The position numbers were made by a program, and so were the translations under genes. A stretch of DNA of 64,000 nt from Mytilus edulis (taxonomy: Eukaryota > Mollusca > Bivalvia > Mytilida > Mytilidae), in the NCBI RefSeq assembly GCF_963676685.1, contig NC_092345.1:81843592-81907591 (forward strand). Direction: 5' to 3'. Numbering within the stretch: position 1 is the stretch's first letter; each line of letters opens with the position of its first letter. Below the pieces are notes generated by a model. The model searched no databases. It was not told where the DNA came from and saw only the letters and a list, made by a program, of their open reading frames with translations. This document shows positions 45,167 through 57,100 of this stretch, one piece after another.

Positions 45167-48100
45167 ATGTATACTGCTTTCATAGCAATTTATTTATATT
45201 GGATGATTTTTTTGTTTTCTTTTATATACTGTGACAGAGTTGAGAATAACGAAAACAAAATTACCATACTTGCCAAAGAGCTTCGATCTCTTCGCAGAAA
45301 TGTTAAGTCCAAAATAAGCAATCTACAAGAGGATATTGGAACACAAAATAATTACAAACAACATTACAGATACTATGAAATGAAAAAGTTGTTTAAAAAA
45401 GTTAATGATTTGAAATATTTAACTTTAACACTCAAATTGGATGTAAGACAATTATTTTATGAAGGTTTATCTTTGGAAACTAAAATGAAATATTTTGTGA
45501 CCGGTAAAACGAAAACACTTTCAAATGAAATATCGGAGCTACGTGAGTCGTTACACAACATTTACAACAGGACAAATATATCAGAGTCTTGGGATTTACA
45601 GCCAGATGTATTACCAACTAACAGGACAGTAATTAAAGCATCGGAAAATACTACAGGCAAGTACAAGACAATGCAATGAATGCAAGCGCTGTTTCTTTGC
45701 TTTTTGTGTGTTTATGTTACAGAGCATGCACTGATTTTGTGCCATGGATCGATACCTCGTATCCTTTGTTTTTCTCACACATTCATTTCCCTTTCATCAA
45801 AAAGAAAAAGAATCTACATTGATGGCTAATTTGGAACCAGTGTAATGTCAATATATCGTGACAGAAAATGTTTGACCGGCTCACCACATTATGTATGTTC
45901 CTCAGTCAATAGTCTGTCATTCTATGGTTGTCATTGGTTTATGTCTGTCGTATTATTTTTTTTGTAAATTTAATTACTATACCTTATATAGTTGAATTGT
46001 TTAACAATTTTTATATCGGGGCGTTTTATACCCAACTATACTGTATGTTTTTGTCATTGTTGAAGGCCGTAGGATGGCCTTCAATTGTGTAAATAAAAAG
46101 AGAATGTGGTATACATATCTGGTTGGCAATCATACCACGTCTTTTATTTTATGTAAGTAAGTCAGTAAATTTTGCATAGATAGTTGTTTCAAGCGTTCTT
46201 TAATGTGCAGTAAATTTGGATCCTCCTCTGAATAATATATATAATGATCTAAAAGTTTGAAAAAACTAAGTCACAAAATTGAGATTTGAATTCATATAAT
46301 ATTATGAAATGGAACAACCATACTTTTTTATTTCCGAATTTCAAAATACAGGATAATTATTATTAAATAAGAAGATTTTTTTTTAAATAAATTAATGTTA
46401 GATATCAATATCGTACTGTATGAATTTATATGACTATCTTTGAACCATTTTATATTTGATCAAAATAAATTACTAGTTAAAAGTTCTATTATTCTTCTTC
46501 AGATGATATCAAATCTACACATGTGTCACCGCTTACTACAAAAGGTATGAACTTGTAAATCCATTTTAAGTTAGACCATAGGTATGAATTAGGCTCTTAT
46601 TAATGTCTATTTGAAAACTGATCAGGTACTAGTACTTGATGGCTTCCGGATACTGTTCTATTTTCATTGACAGCTTGCTGGGTTTATATCGGACGCATGT
46701 AATTTATAGATTTTAATGTTCATTTCCTAGCACTGGATATCAATCACTGTTGGTAGACTGTTAGTCTCAGAGGGAGTCTAAACAGACTGCAAAGTTGACC
46801 TAAGATCAATTTGGCTATTTTTTGTCATATATTAATTATGCATACATTCCCGGATTTCTAGTGTTTAAGTATGCGTTTCCTGATGAAAGTAAACTCAAAA
46901 TAGAGTTTCGAACGTTGATTTGGACTCATAAAATTAAAAAATTTACCACGACTGAAGGGGGTAGTGACATTTACATATCTCCTTATTTGTATATTATTTA
47001 AAAGGTGTTACAAGAAGAATCAAAGAAAGGTTACATGATCTTTTGGCCTTTGTTCCGCTTATATAATATGTCCTCTCACCGAATAATAAATTTAGGGACT
47101 GTTGATAGTATGACCCGACAATTGTTCGTTCAAAGTTCATATTTAGGATTTTGTATATTTTTATAATATTAGATTTTTATTATTATTCCGAGTCCTCGTT
47201 GCGTTTTAATAATTTATTAGTTTATTGTATTTTACGCTATTCAAAAGTTACTTGTATTTTACACTTAACTATAATCCTTTCATTTAGATTAATTATCAAA
47301 GATTTATATCCGTCTTTAAGATAAAAGGTTTTATAATAAAGAATATAGATAATTTGACACTAAGTGATAAATGCCGAAAGCCATTCTTGACAAACTTATA
47401 CGAAGCATGTTTTTAATCCGTAATCCCCGCTTTCGGCAAAACGCGAATTGATATTATTTAATAAAAAGATATTTGATTGGTTCATTTTCTGTATGTCAAT
47501 CAGTCTTTTGAATTGTATTTTATATTTGTTTTTATGTTGTTATTCAGTTATGTTTTGATATTTGAAATATATGGATGTGAAATAAATATGTTAACTTTCC
47601 AGCGACTTGGACTTTATCTCAACTACCGCTAGTTTCCCCCAGAAACTAATTAATATGACAGGGGTGACCAACAACCTGGTCATATGTGGTGGATTAATAC
47701 CCGTGATCTCAGAAGTGTACCTCAAAAGCCAAGCGAGTGACAAAATGTACTTTTAATTTTAACAATATTTCGTTATAAGTGCTATTGACAAAATTTTTGC
47801 GAGGAAATGAAACGACGAAAGAAGAGAAAAATGTGTTTTCCGTTTCCATTGGACATATTCCTATCACAACTATGATGAACTTTTAAGATAAATATAGATC
47901 TGTACAACTGATTTCATAATGGATCCTACTAAATTATTAGCTAAATTCAAAGGTGACTTTACCGAAAACCCAAGTCGTTGGTGGAAATTATTTGAGAACT
48001 TCGTTTCGTTATATTACGATGAATCTAAATTTTGTAATGCATTTCCACTATTTCTAGAAGAAAACGCACAAATATGGTTTAATGGATTACCGGAAGATTT

Positions 48101-51100
48101 AACAAACACTCGTGAAAATTTAAAATGCGAATTTCTGAAGAAGTATCAAATTTCATACGGACAGAACTTTCAAAAACTTTCGGACTTTATAGATTTAAAA
48201 CAACAAGAAACAGAATCTGTTGCAGAATTTATTAACCGAGTTAACGCTTTGTCTGAAGACCAAGATGTGGGACAACAATTCAAATTGACGAAACTGCAGT
48301 ATAGATGTAAACCAGAACTTGTAAGACTAATGTCCCTAGGTAAATGGCCGGAAACAGTCGAAGAGGCAGAAGTGCGCTTGCGGTCAGTAGAAGCAAACTC
48401 TAACTATTTAGAAAAATGTGAGAAGAAAGAAACCGAAGACAAAATTATGTCAGAACTGAAACCTAAAATAGATATGATGTTTCAACAAATCAGTGCTGTT
48501 CACAGCAATACAATAAAACAACTTACAACCAGCCCTACAATGGTGGAACCTCTCCTTTATTCGGATGCTGATCGCAAGGCCCAAGTTGAACAACGTACAA
48601 GAACGCCAAGACGACAACGCAGACGTAACCCATGCCACAGATGCGGTGAGTGTGACCATATACCATCTCAATGTCGCTTTATTAGAATAAAATGTAATAA
48701 ATGCAAATCCATAGGCCACAAAGCAAAAATGTGTAGATCAAAACAAAAACATTTTTCGGCGCAACCAACAAAATTTATTTCGGCAACAGGTTTTAATAAC
48801 ACAAAAGCATCAAATTTAATTAAAATTCGGGTTGCAAATCATTTTGGTATGGCTATGGTTGATTCTGGAGCTACTATTAGCGCAATTTCGGCAGATTTTT
48901 ATTATGCAAATTTACATAAGAAGGTTACACTTAAAAAGGCATCTCTTCTTGCAACAGGAGCAAGTGGAGCATCTTTAAGAGGAATAGGAACAATTGATGT
49001 CCCTATAGAAATAGGTCGTTTAACCATGCAACAAACCTTTCATATTTTTGAAAATTTCGCACATTCAATTATTCTTGGTTTAGATTTCCTAGATCAACAA
49101 AAAGCTAGGCTTAATTTTGATGACAAAACCCTTGTTCTACAGTCTGGTATTACTGAAGTTCCCCTTACTAATGGTGATAATAATGACAATAGTATATGCT
49201 TTATTTCTTTAGTTAACGATGAAGTAATTCCCAGTAGGTCAGAAGTCATTATCCCCGTTCAAACTGTTGACAAAAGTATAAAATCTAAAACAGGTATTAT
49301 TGAACCGAACCCAGCATTGGTTGGTAAACATAATATTGTAGGTGCCACATGTCTTGTACAAATAAGAAACAATAAAACATTTTTACAAGTTCTTAATCCT
49401 ACAAATGCCAAAGTACGGTTATCAAAACACACAAAAATAGGCAAGTTCAGTGAAATTATAGAGAACTCGATTTCAAGTGAAATCACCGATGACACAATAG
49501 AAATAAATTCAATAGATAAGGGTACACAAAATAAATATAATGAAGCAAAGTACATCGAAATAGCTAAAAGTTTAAATTTCAATTTTTCTGACTCTGATTT
49601 AACAACAGAACAAAAACAAAAACTAATGGTAATGTTAGGTACAAATAGGGACGTTTTTGCTATGAATTTATCCGAACTTGGTTGTACAGATCTCCATCCC
49701 CATCGTATTGAAACAGGCGACGCACAACCTGTAAGACAACGGTTCTACAGGCAATCACCAGCCGTTAAAGGAGAAGCCAGTAAACATGTAGAAGAGATGT
49801 TAAAATACGATATCATAGAACCGTCACAAAGTGAATGGGCCAGTCCTATTTGTTTAGTCCAAAAGAAGAGTCCAAAGTCAGCATCGTCAACAAATAACCC
49901 GCCCCAGTATAGGTTTTGCGTTGATTTTCGTCTCCTGAATACTTTGACGACTAAAAAAGTGCACCCGATTGTTCAAATGGACGATATTGTTGATATGTTA
50001 GGCGAGGCGAAGGCGAAATTCTATAGTACCGTCGATATGTTCAATGGATTCCATCAAATAAAGTTAGATCCAGAGACTAAACATAAAACCGCATTCACAT
50101 GTCACGAAGGAGTATTTGAATTTAACCGACTACCATTCGGCCTTTCTAACAGTCCACACACTTTTCAATTAGTCATGTCCGAAGCTTTACGTGGTATAAA
50201 CTGGAAAAGTGCACTAGTCTACATGGATGATGTACTCGTTTTTTCAAGAACATTTGAAGACCATCTGCAACACCTTACGACTCTATTCCAAAAGCTACGG
50301 GAAACCAATCTAAAACTTAAACCTACAAAATGTACTTTCGCTGCAAAAGAAGTAAAGTTTTTAGGCCACGTTTTATCAAAAGATGGAATTGCTGTTGACA
50401 CAACCAAAACAGATGCAGTAAAAACGTTTCCAGTTCCCCAAAATACAACAGATGTCAGAGCATTTTTAGGACTTGCAAATTACTACAGGAAGTTTGTTAA
50501 AGGTTTTTCTGAAATTGCTAACCCGTTACACAGACAGCTTGTGAAAGGAGCTAAATTTATTTGGGACAAGAGCTGCCAACAGTCATTCGAAGAGATTAAG
50601 AAACTTTTAATCTCATCTCCAATACTCGCGTTTCCAGACTTTTCAAAAGATTTTATACTCTACACGGACGCTTCACAGATCGCTATTGGTTACATTCTTG
50701 GACAAAAAGATCACAAAGGCAGAGAACAAGTCATTGCTTATGGTGGACGATCATTACGAGGAGCTGAAAAGAACTATTGTATCAGGGATCTTGAATATTT
50801 AGCGTTGGTTGAAGGAGTTAAACAATATCATGTTTATTTGGCTAGCCGAAAATTCAGAATATATACAGATCATGAAGCACTTATACACATCCAGAAGCTC
50901 ACGAAGGAGAAAATCACAGGCCGACTTGCAAGATGGGCTATGTTTCTACAGAGCTATGACTATGAAATAATTTACAAAAAGGGAACGGCTAATGGTAACG
51001 CTGATGCGTTAAGTAGAAGACCATACGATACCGAAATAGCGACGATTACAACAGCTACAGCCGAATCGTCAACACAAACAGAAGCCTCTTTCATCGAGTT

Positions 51101-54100
51101 AGACCCATATGCGTCCATTTGCGAAATAACCACAAGTCCAAAAGAAAAAGTCGTAAACGATCAACGGACAGATGAAAATTTCAAAGATGTCATTAAATAT
51201 ATATTGGATAAAGAACTACCCGACAAGACCAGACAAGCGAGAAAAACTGTTATTGAATCCCAAGATTATATCATAGACGATGACGTATTATATCATTTAT
51301 ACTACCCGAAAGGAAAAGGTCACAGAGCGGATAGAATAGTCAAACGGTTAGCAGTACCCTTAACTCTACGAGACGATATCCTGAAGTCATACCATGATAG
51401 TTTACTTGGTGGACACGGTGGCATTGAAAGAACTTATCATACCATAAGATATAAGTACTATTGGCCTGGTATGTACAGTGACATTCAACAATACGTACAG
51501 ACGTGTATACAGTGTCAAAGAGCTAAGCCGGATGCGCACAAACGCCCGACACCTTTACAGCCACTTCCAATACTAGACGTTTTCAGACGGGTTCATATGG
51601 ACATTTTAGGACCATTTAGAAAGAGTCCGGATGGATATTCACATGTCTTACTTATCGTAGACTCGTTCTCGAAATATGTAGAAATCTTTCCTATGAAGAA
51701 TACAGGTGCAAAAGACGTAGCCAACATTTTTTACAACCAATGGATATGCCGTTATTCCGCGCCAGATGCAATTCTTACAGATAAAGGACAAAATTTCATG
51801 TCTAATATATTAAAAGAGGTTTGTAATATATTTGAGATCAAAAAGATGAGAACCAGTAGCTACAGACCTCAAACAAATAGTACTTGCGAGAGGAACAATA
51901 AAACAATAGCCGAGAAACTGCGTACATATATAGCAGCAAACCAATTAGATTGGCCGGATAAATTGTCCAGTATTGCTCATGCAATGAACACAAGCGTATG
52001 TACAGAATCTACACGGTATACCCCGTATTACATGGTGTTTAGTAGAGAATGCAGAACGCCGATTGATACAGTTTTGACAGCACCCACAAATGTTGGACCA
52101 GACGCAAAACTGTTCATCGATGGACTACATAGCAGTGTCTTATTAGCCAGAGAGATAGCTAAAGAAAATTCACTTGAAGCACAGCAGAAATACAAGGCGC
52201 AGCATGATAAAAATGCGAGAGAGGCAACTTTTAAAATTAGAGATAAAGTTTGGATGGATACAAAGACTACGCCAGTTGGATACTCAAGAAAACTTTGTAA
52301 CAAATGGCAAGGTCCATATTACATAACTGAGGTAACCGGAAAGAATACATACAAACTACGGCGCTGTTCAGACGATGTACCAATCAAAGGACCCGTTAAC
52401 GCAAACAGGTTAAAACAACATCACGATCCACAAGATAGGCCTACAAACAATGTAGATGTTCCAACTGAAGACGAAATGTCAGACGATGAAGATGAAGAGG
52501 GAAATGCCCAAGATGCCGACGAAAATGTTCAAACCGATACACAGCCAGAGAGCCAGGTACAACGAAATACCGATGATATCCGAACTAACGATGATCCAGA
52601 TCTGTACCAAGTAGAACGGATAGTTGACGCAAAACGTATAAATAAAAAAATGCATTACAGAATAAAATGGTTAGGGTTTAGTCACAAAGACAATACATGG
52701 GAACCGGAAGAAAATATTCCCCAAGAATTAAGACATGATTATAAAGTTCGCAAGGATCAGACTAAACGTATAAAAGCACGTAAAACAAAGAGATAAAAAT
52801 GCCCCCCCCCCCCCCCCCACCTCATTCTTCTGTAGAATTATACATTACAATTACACATCATTTTTCAAGTTAAATAGCAAAAGTTAACTTACATACTGTA
52901 CAATGTACAATGTTTTTTTTTACATCTTAATTTGATAGATAGTAACATAATCAAGTACTTTATATACAAAAAAATAAAAAAAAATAAAGTCATATTATTT
53001 TTTTACCTCAAACGGGAATGTTTCTAATATAACAACATTTAAATTTATATTGGGTTGTCATAGTATGTTTGTCGTAAATTTGGACCTAGTGTTTTTTTAC
53101 ACAAGTTAATGGTCGTATAATCAAACAAACATCAGTGACAGTTCATACATCAAGTAACTGCAATTTTTACAAAATTGGTGTTATTTTCATGTTTTAACAA
53201 TGGTATAACGGGTACAGACGTACCAAACTTTTTGGCATTTCTTTCGACCCCTTTCGATCATGATTTGGACTAGTCACCCAATTCGTGTTCAAAGGAGTTT
53301 CAATATAGGAGTGACTATCCTATGCTGAAACGATCAAACCTTGGAAAATATTTTATTTGCTTTTTGCATTCAAAGAAATCATTGTTAAACTTTTATTTTA
53401 TTCAAAACGTGAAATGTTTTTTTTTTTCAAACAACACCACGACACAAGTTCATTCGCATATATTAGAGTATAGAAAAGAACTTCTTTATTCAGACAAAAT
53501 AGCGTATTAAATTTTCATCAGAACCTGTTTAGTTTTAAAACACACAGCATGTTTACAATCAGAAAGATTTTTACACTTGAGTTTTATACTTATTTCGTTC
53601 TTATGTTCTATTTTCTAATATTCTCAATTTGAAGTTCAACAGTTTGACCCCCCCCCCCCCTTTATTTCTTACCAGCATTTTGTATCCGTAGCCAAGTTGT
53701 CATAATATTTGTAAATAAGTATGTTTAGATTTTATTTACTTGCAAAATTATATTTTTAAATTTACAATCAGTATTGCGATGTTTCATACAATGCCTTTTC
53801 AAGTACCGAAATGATCTACACTTTGCGTTTTTGTTTATAATAGTTATCAGGTATAAGCGACATTTTGATAAATGGTTACATTCACATAGATGTATTGACT
53901 GTATTAGTACAAAGATGTGTACATAAATATTCGTATAGTGCTACAGAAATAGTTCGGACAAATGTTCCTGAAACTTAAAACAGGTAGAAACAAAGTTCAG
54001 ATTGAAGAGAATCTCCGTGATATTTTTAGTGTTTATTTCAGGCCGAAATAGAGTTGGTGATGAAAACAGATTTATTTGACAGAACAATGACTTTATGCAA

Positions 54101-57100
54101 TGACAATGCTTATATATATATATATTTACTGATTTATTTTATATTCCCATATAGATTCAAGTATCGAATTTCTATAAGAGAGACACAGTGTTCATATGTT
54201 ATTTGCATGGTGGCAAATATTACAAACTGTTCGTTTTATACATATTGATTCGTGATTTATTCGTGTTGGTATTTAACACACTTAGATTTAATTACAGGTC
54301 CTTTAAAGATATTTTGAGAGAGAAAATTTTAGACGACAAATGTTCGTAATAGCGCGCTTGTAAATAATGTAAATAAAATTTTCTCTTTTTGATTTTTCCA
54401 CTATGCATCTTGAAATAGTATTCGTTCATAATTTACACATGCTGATACGGGAGTATCAGATAGGGACCGACGGGGTAATATGACCCGACAATTGTTCGTT
54501 CAAAGTTCATATTTAGGATTTTGTATATTTTTATAATATTAGATTTTTATTATTATTCCGAGTCCTCGTTGCGTTTTAATAATTTATTAGTTTATTGTAT
54601 TTTACGCTATTCAAAAGTTACTTGTATTTTACACTTAACTATAATCCTTTCATTTAGATTAATTATCAAAGATTTATATCCGTCTTTAAGATAAAAGGTT
54701 TTATAATAAAGAATATAGATAATTTGACACTAAGTGATAAATGCCGAAAGCCATTCTTGACAAACTTATACGAAGCATGTTTTTAATCCGTAATCCCCGC
54801 TTTCGGCAAAACCCGAATTGATATTATTTAATAAAAAGATATTTGATTGGTTCATTTTCTGTATGTCAATCAGTCTTTTGAATTGTATTTTATATTTGTT
54901 TTTATGTTGTTATTCAGTTATGTTTTGATATTTGAAATATATGGATGTGAAATAAATATGTTAACTTTCCAGCGACTTGGACTTTATCTCAACTACCGCT
55001 AGTTTCCCCCAGAAACTAATTAATATGACAGGGGTGACCAACAACCTGGTCATAATAGCATATTTATCCTATTGACTCGAAATATATTATACCGCGAATA
55101 CAGGCAGGATGATATTTTCTAGTATTTAGAAATAGATAAGAGGGTTGGTTGAGAATAAAACGTTATGACCTCGAGGTTATGACAAAACATATCATTCAAT
55201 TTTACAATTGTACACTTTCCATTCCTATGTAAAACATTCCAGAATCACGTGTGTATACAAATTAAAAGATACTGCGGTGGATGTCTTTTTCTAAATTGCT
55301 TTTCCTTATATTTAGAGTTTCTGCTTACAAAACAAGATTGAATCAATGGTAATGTATGTTATTGTTGAAGTTTTATTGACACCATCATATGTCATTGGTT
55401 CACCATAATTTAACATCCGTGTCACAGATAATCATTACTATCTTCCATTTGCCATTGATTCAATCATTTCCACAGTGTGGGAACGGAACTGTACGGTGTT
55501 TTAATATTTTGGTCATTCGGGAGACTGCCAAGCGGTGCTCCAACATTCGAAAAACAACAAGTTGAGAAATGTAAGTTTTGATTAACGCAAACGTTACAAT
55601 ATTAAGTTTCTGTTTAAAGATTTGGTATTGAAAACATTCTACACATATATATAGACCAATCAAATGCTATAAGCGACATATACAGCCAGACGTTTTCTAT
55701 AAAAACGGTTGAGCTCCGAGTAAATCGCTCAAAAGTCTTCATCAACAGCGAATAAAATTTCAAAAAAAAATCAAAAGGATATTCATAATTACACCATTTT
55801 TTACAATTAAGTCTTTGGTGATATATAGAATGAAATTCAAAACAGTGTGGCTGTGGCCATTGATTGACACATTAAATTCATCCATTGACTGGGACAATTT
55901 ACATGAACGTTTGTCTGTATCGACCACTGTTCACGACGTACCTACGATAGACCTTTAAACTGTGGGGTCACCAAAGGTTTCTTAATGCCTTTAATTATAA
56001 AATAGTTCAAAAAATTAATCAGGATTAACCTTTATGTTTTGATTTATATAATTGAAATAAATCAAAACATCGTGTTATTTCTGACTAGTTTTTGGAATTA
56101 CTTTATTAAGGTGTTGAGAACCTTTGGTGACCCCATAGTTTAAGTGTCTTTAAAAAGTACATAGTGAGCAGTGGTCGTTACATACAAACGTTACAAAACA
56201 TACACCTAAATTGTCCCAGTCAATGGATAAATTTAATGTGTCAATCAATGGCCACAGCCACACTGTTTTGAATTTCATTCTAGTCTAATCATTCTGAAAG
56301 TTCTGTAACGATTGTTTCAGTAGAAAATTAAATAAATCAATTTTCTTGATGTTGGTTAATATTATTGACTGTACAATCGCTTGCTTGCCAGCTGTATACT
56401 CGCTCGGAGCCTTTCTGTACAATCACTCGGGCAAAATAATAAAATAGATTGCATATTTATTTCATTGTTTTCTATTTCTTCACTTAATATTGATGCATTA
56501 AATATATAAATACGAGTGAACATAAATTTTGTTATTGTTTTCCAATTAAGTTTCAATCAAGTACACCATTCTAATGCACACGTAGTTTTTCTATACCAGA
56601 GACACATCAATCGAAAATCAAGATATACAAGACAAAAATGTACAGCACACATTTTAATAAATCTCGATTAAAAATAGTAAGCTCGTCACACAAAATTCAG
56701 TCAATAAAATAATTATTTCAAATATTCCACTATTTTCTATATAAACAAATTATAAATTTACTTTCAAGTTTTGGGAATTGATTTCAACTTTGGTCACAAT
56801 TAAAAAATGCGAAGATGTCCTCTATTTTTTGTGACAGCTTATATACTTAACCTATAAATATTACGGCCTGATTATGCACGAACTATAATTGTCACTGGAC
56901 AATAATTAAGCACCAATCAATCAAATAATATTTATTTAAATACACATATCATACTACTATAAATGGAATACAATTTAGCGTTCAATCTTTAATTTTTCAC
57001 TAGGATACACATCATGGACGGAAACCAAATTTTCAAATGTATATATTGCCAACTAACCACACGAGATTTCGGAGAGATTATAGACCATAACATAATTAAA

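Larger units (their letters stand above)
47111..55052 (+). mobile_element. Full-length chromodomain gypsy LTR retrotransposon, 7.94 kb
   Basis: Two 572-bp LTRs (47111-47682 and 54481-55052) flank a single gag-pol ORF (47919-52796). LTR ends are TGACC...GGTCA. The flanks TAGTA (47106-47110) and TAATA (55053-55057) may be a 5-bp target duplication with one change. A ~236-bp leader precedes the ORF. About 1.7 kb of non-coding sequence lies between the ORF and the 3' LTR, with no env-like frame seen. It is inserted in intron 2 of the receptor gene, in the same orientation. Confidence 0.96.

Noticed and set aside
47919-52796. Endogenous retrovirus with envelope
   Set aside because: No envelope-like frame is present between pol and the 3' LTR; it is a retrotransposon.
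47111-55052. Steamer or a Steamer-like element (transmissible cancer-associated in bivalves)
   Set aside because: LTRs are 572 bp and the protein has a C-terminal chromodomain; Steamer has much shorter LTRs and belongs to a different gypsy branch as I remember it.
55471-55490. Functional V(D)J recombination signal
   Set aside because: The CACAGTG heptamer is present, but I see no nonamer at a 12- or 23-base spacing; only a transposon-end interpretation is supported.
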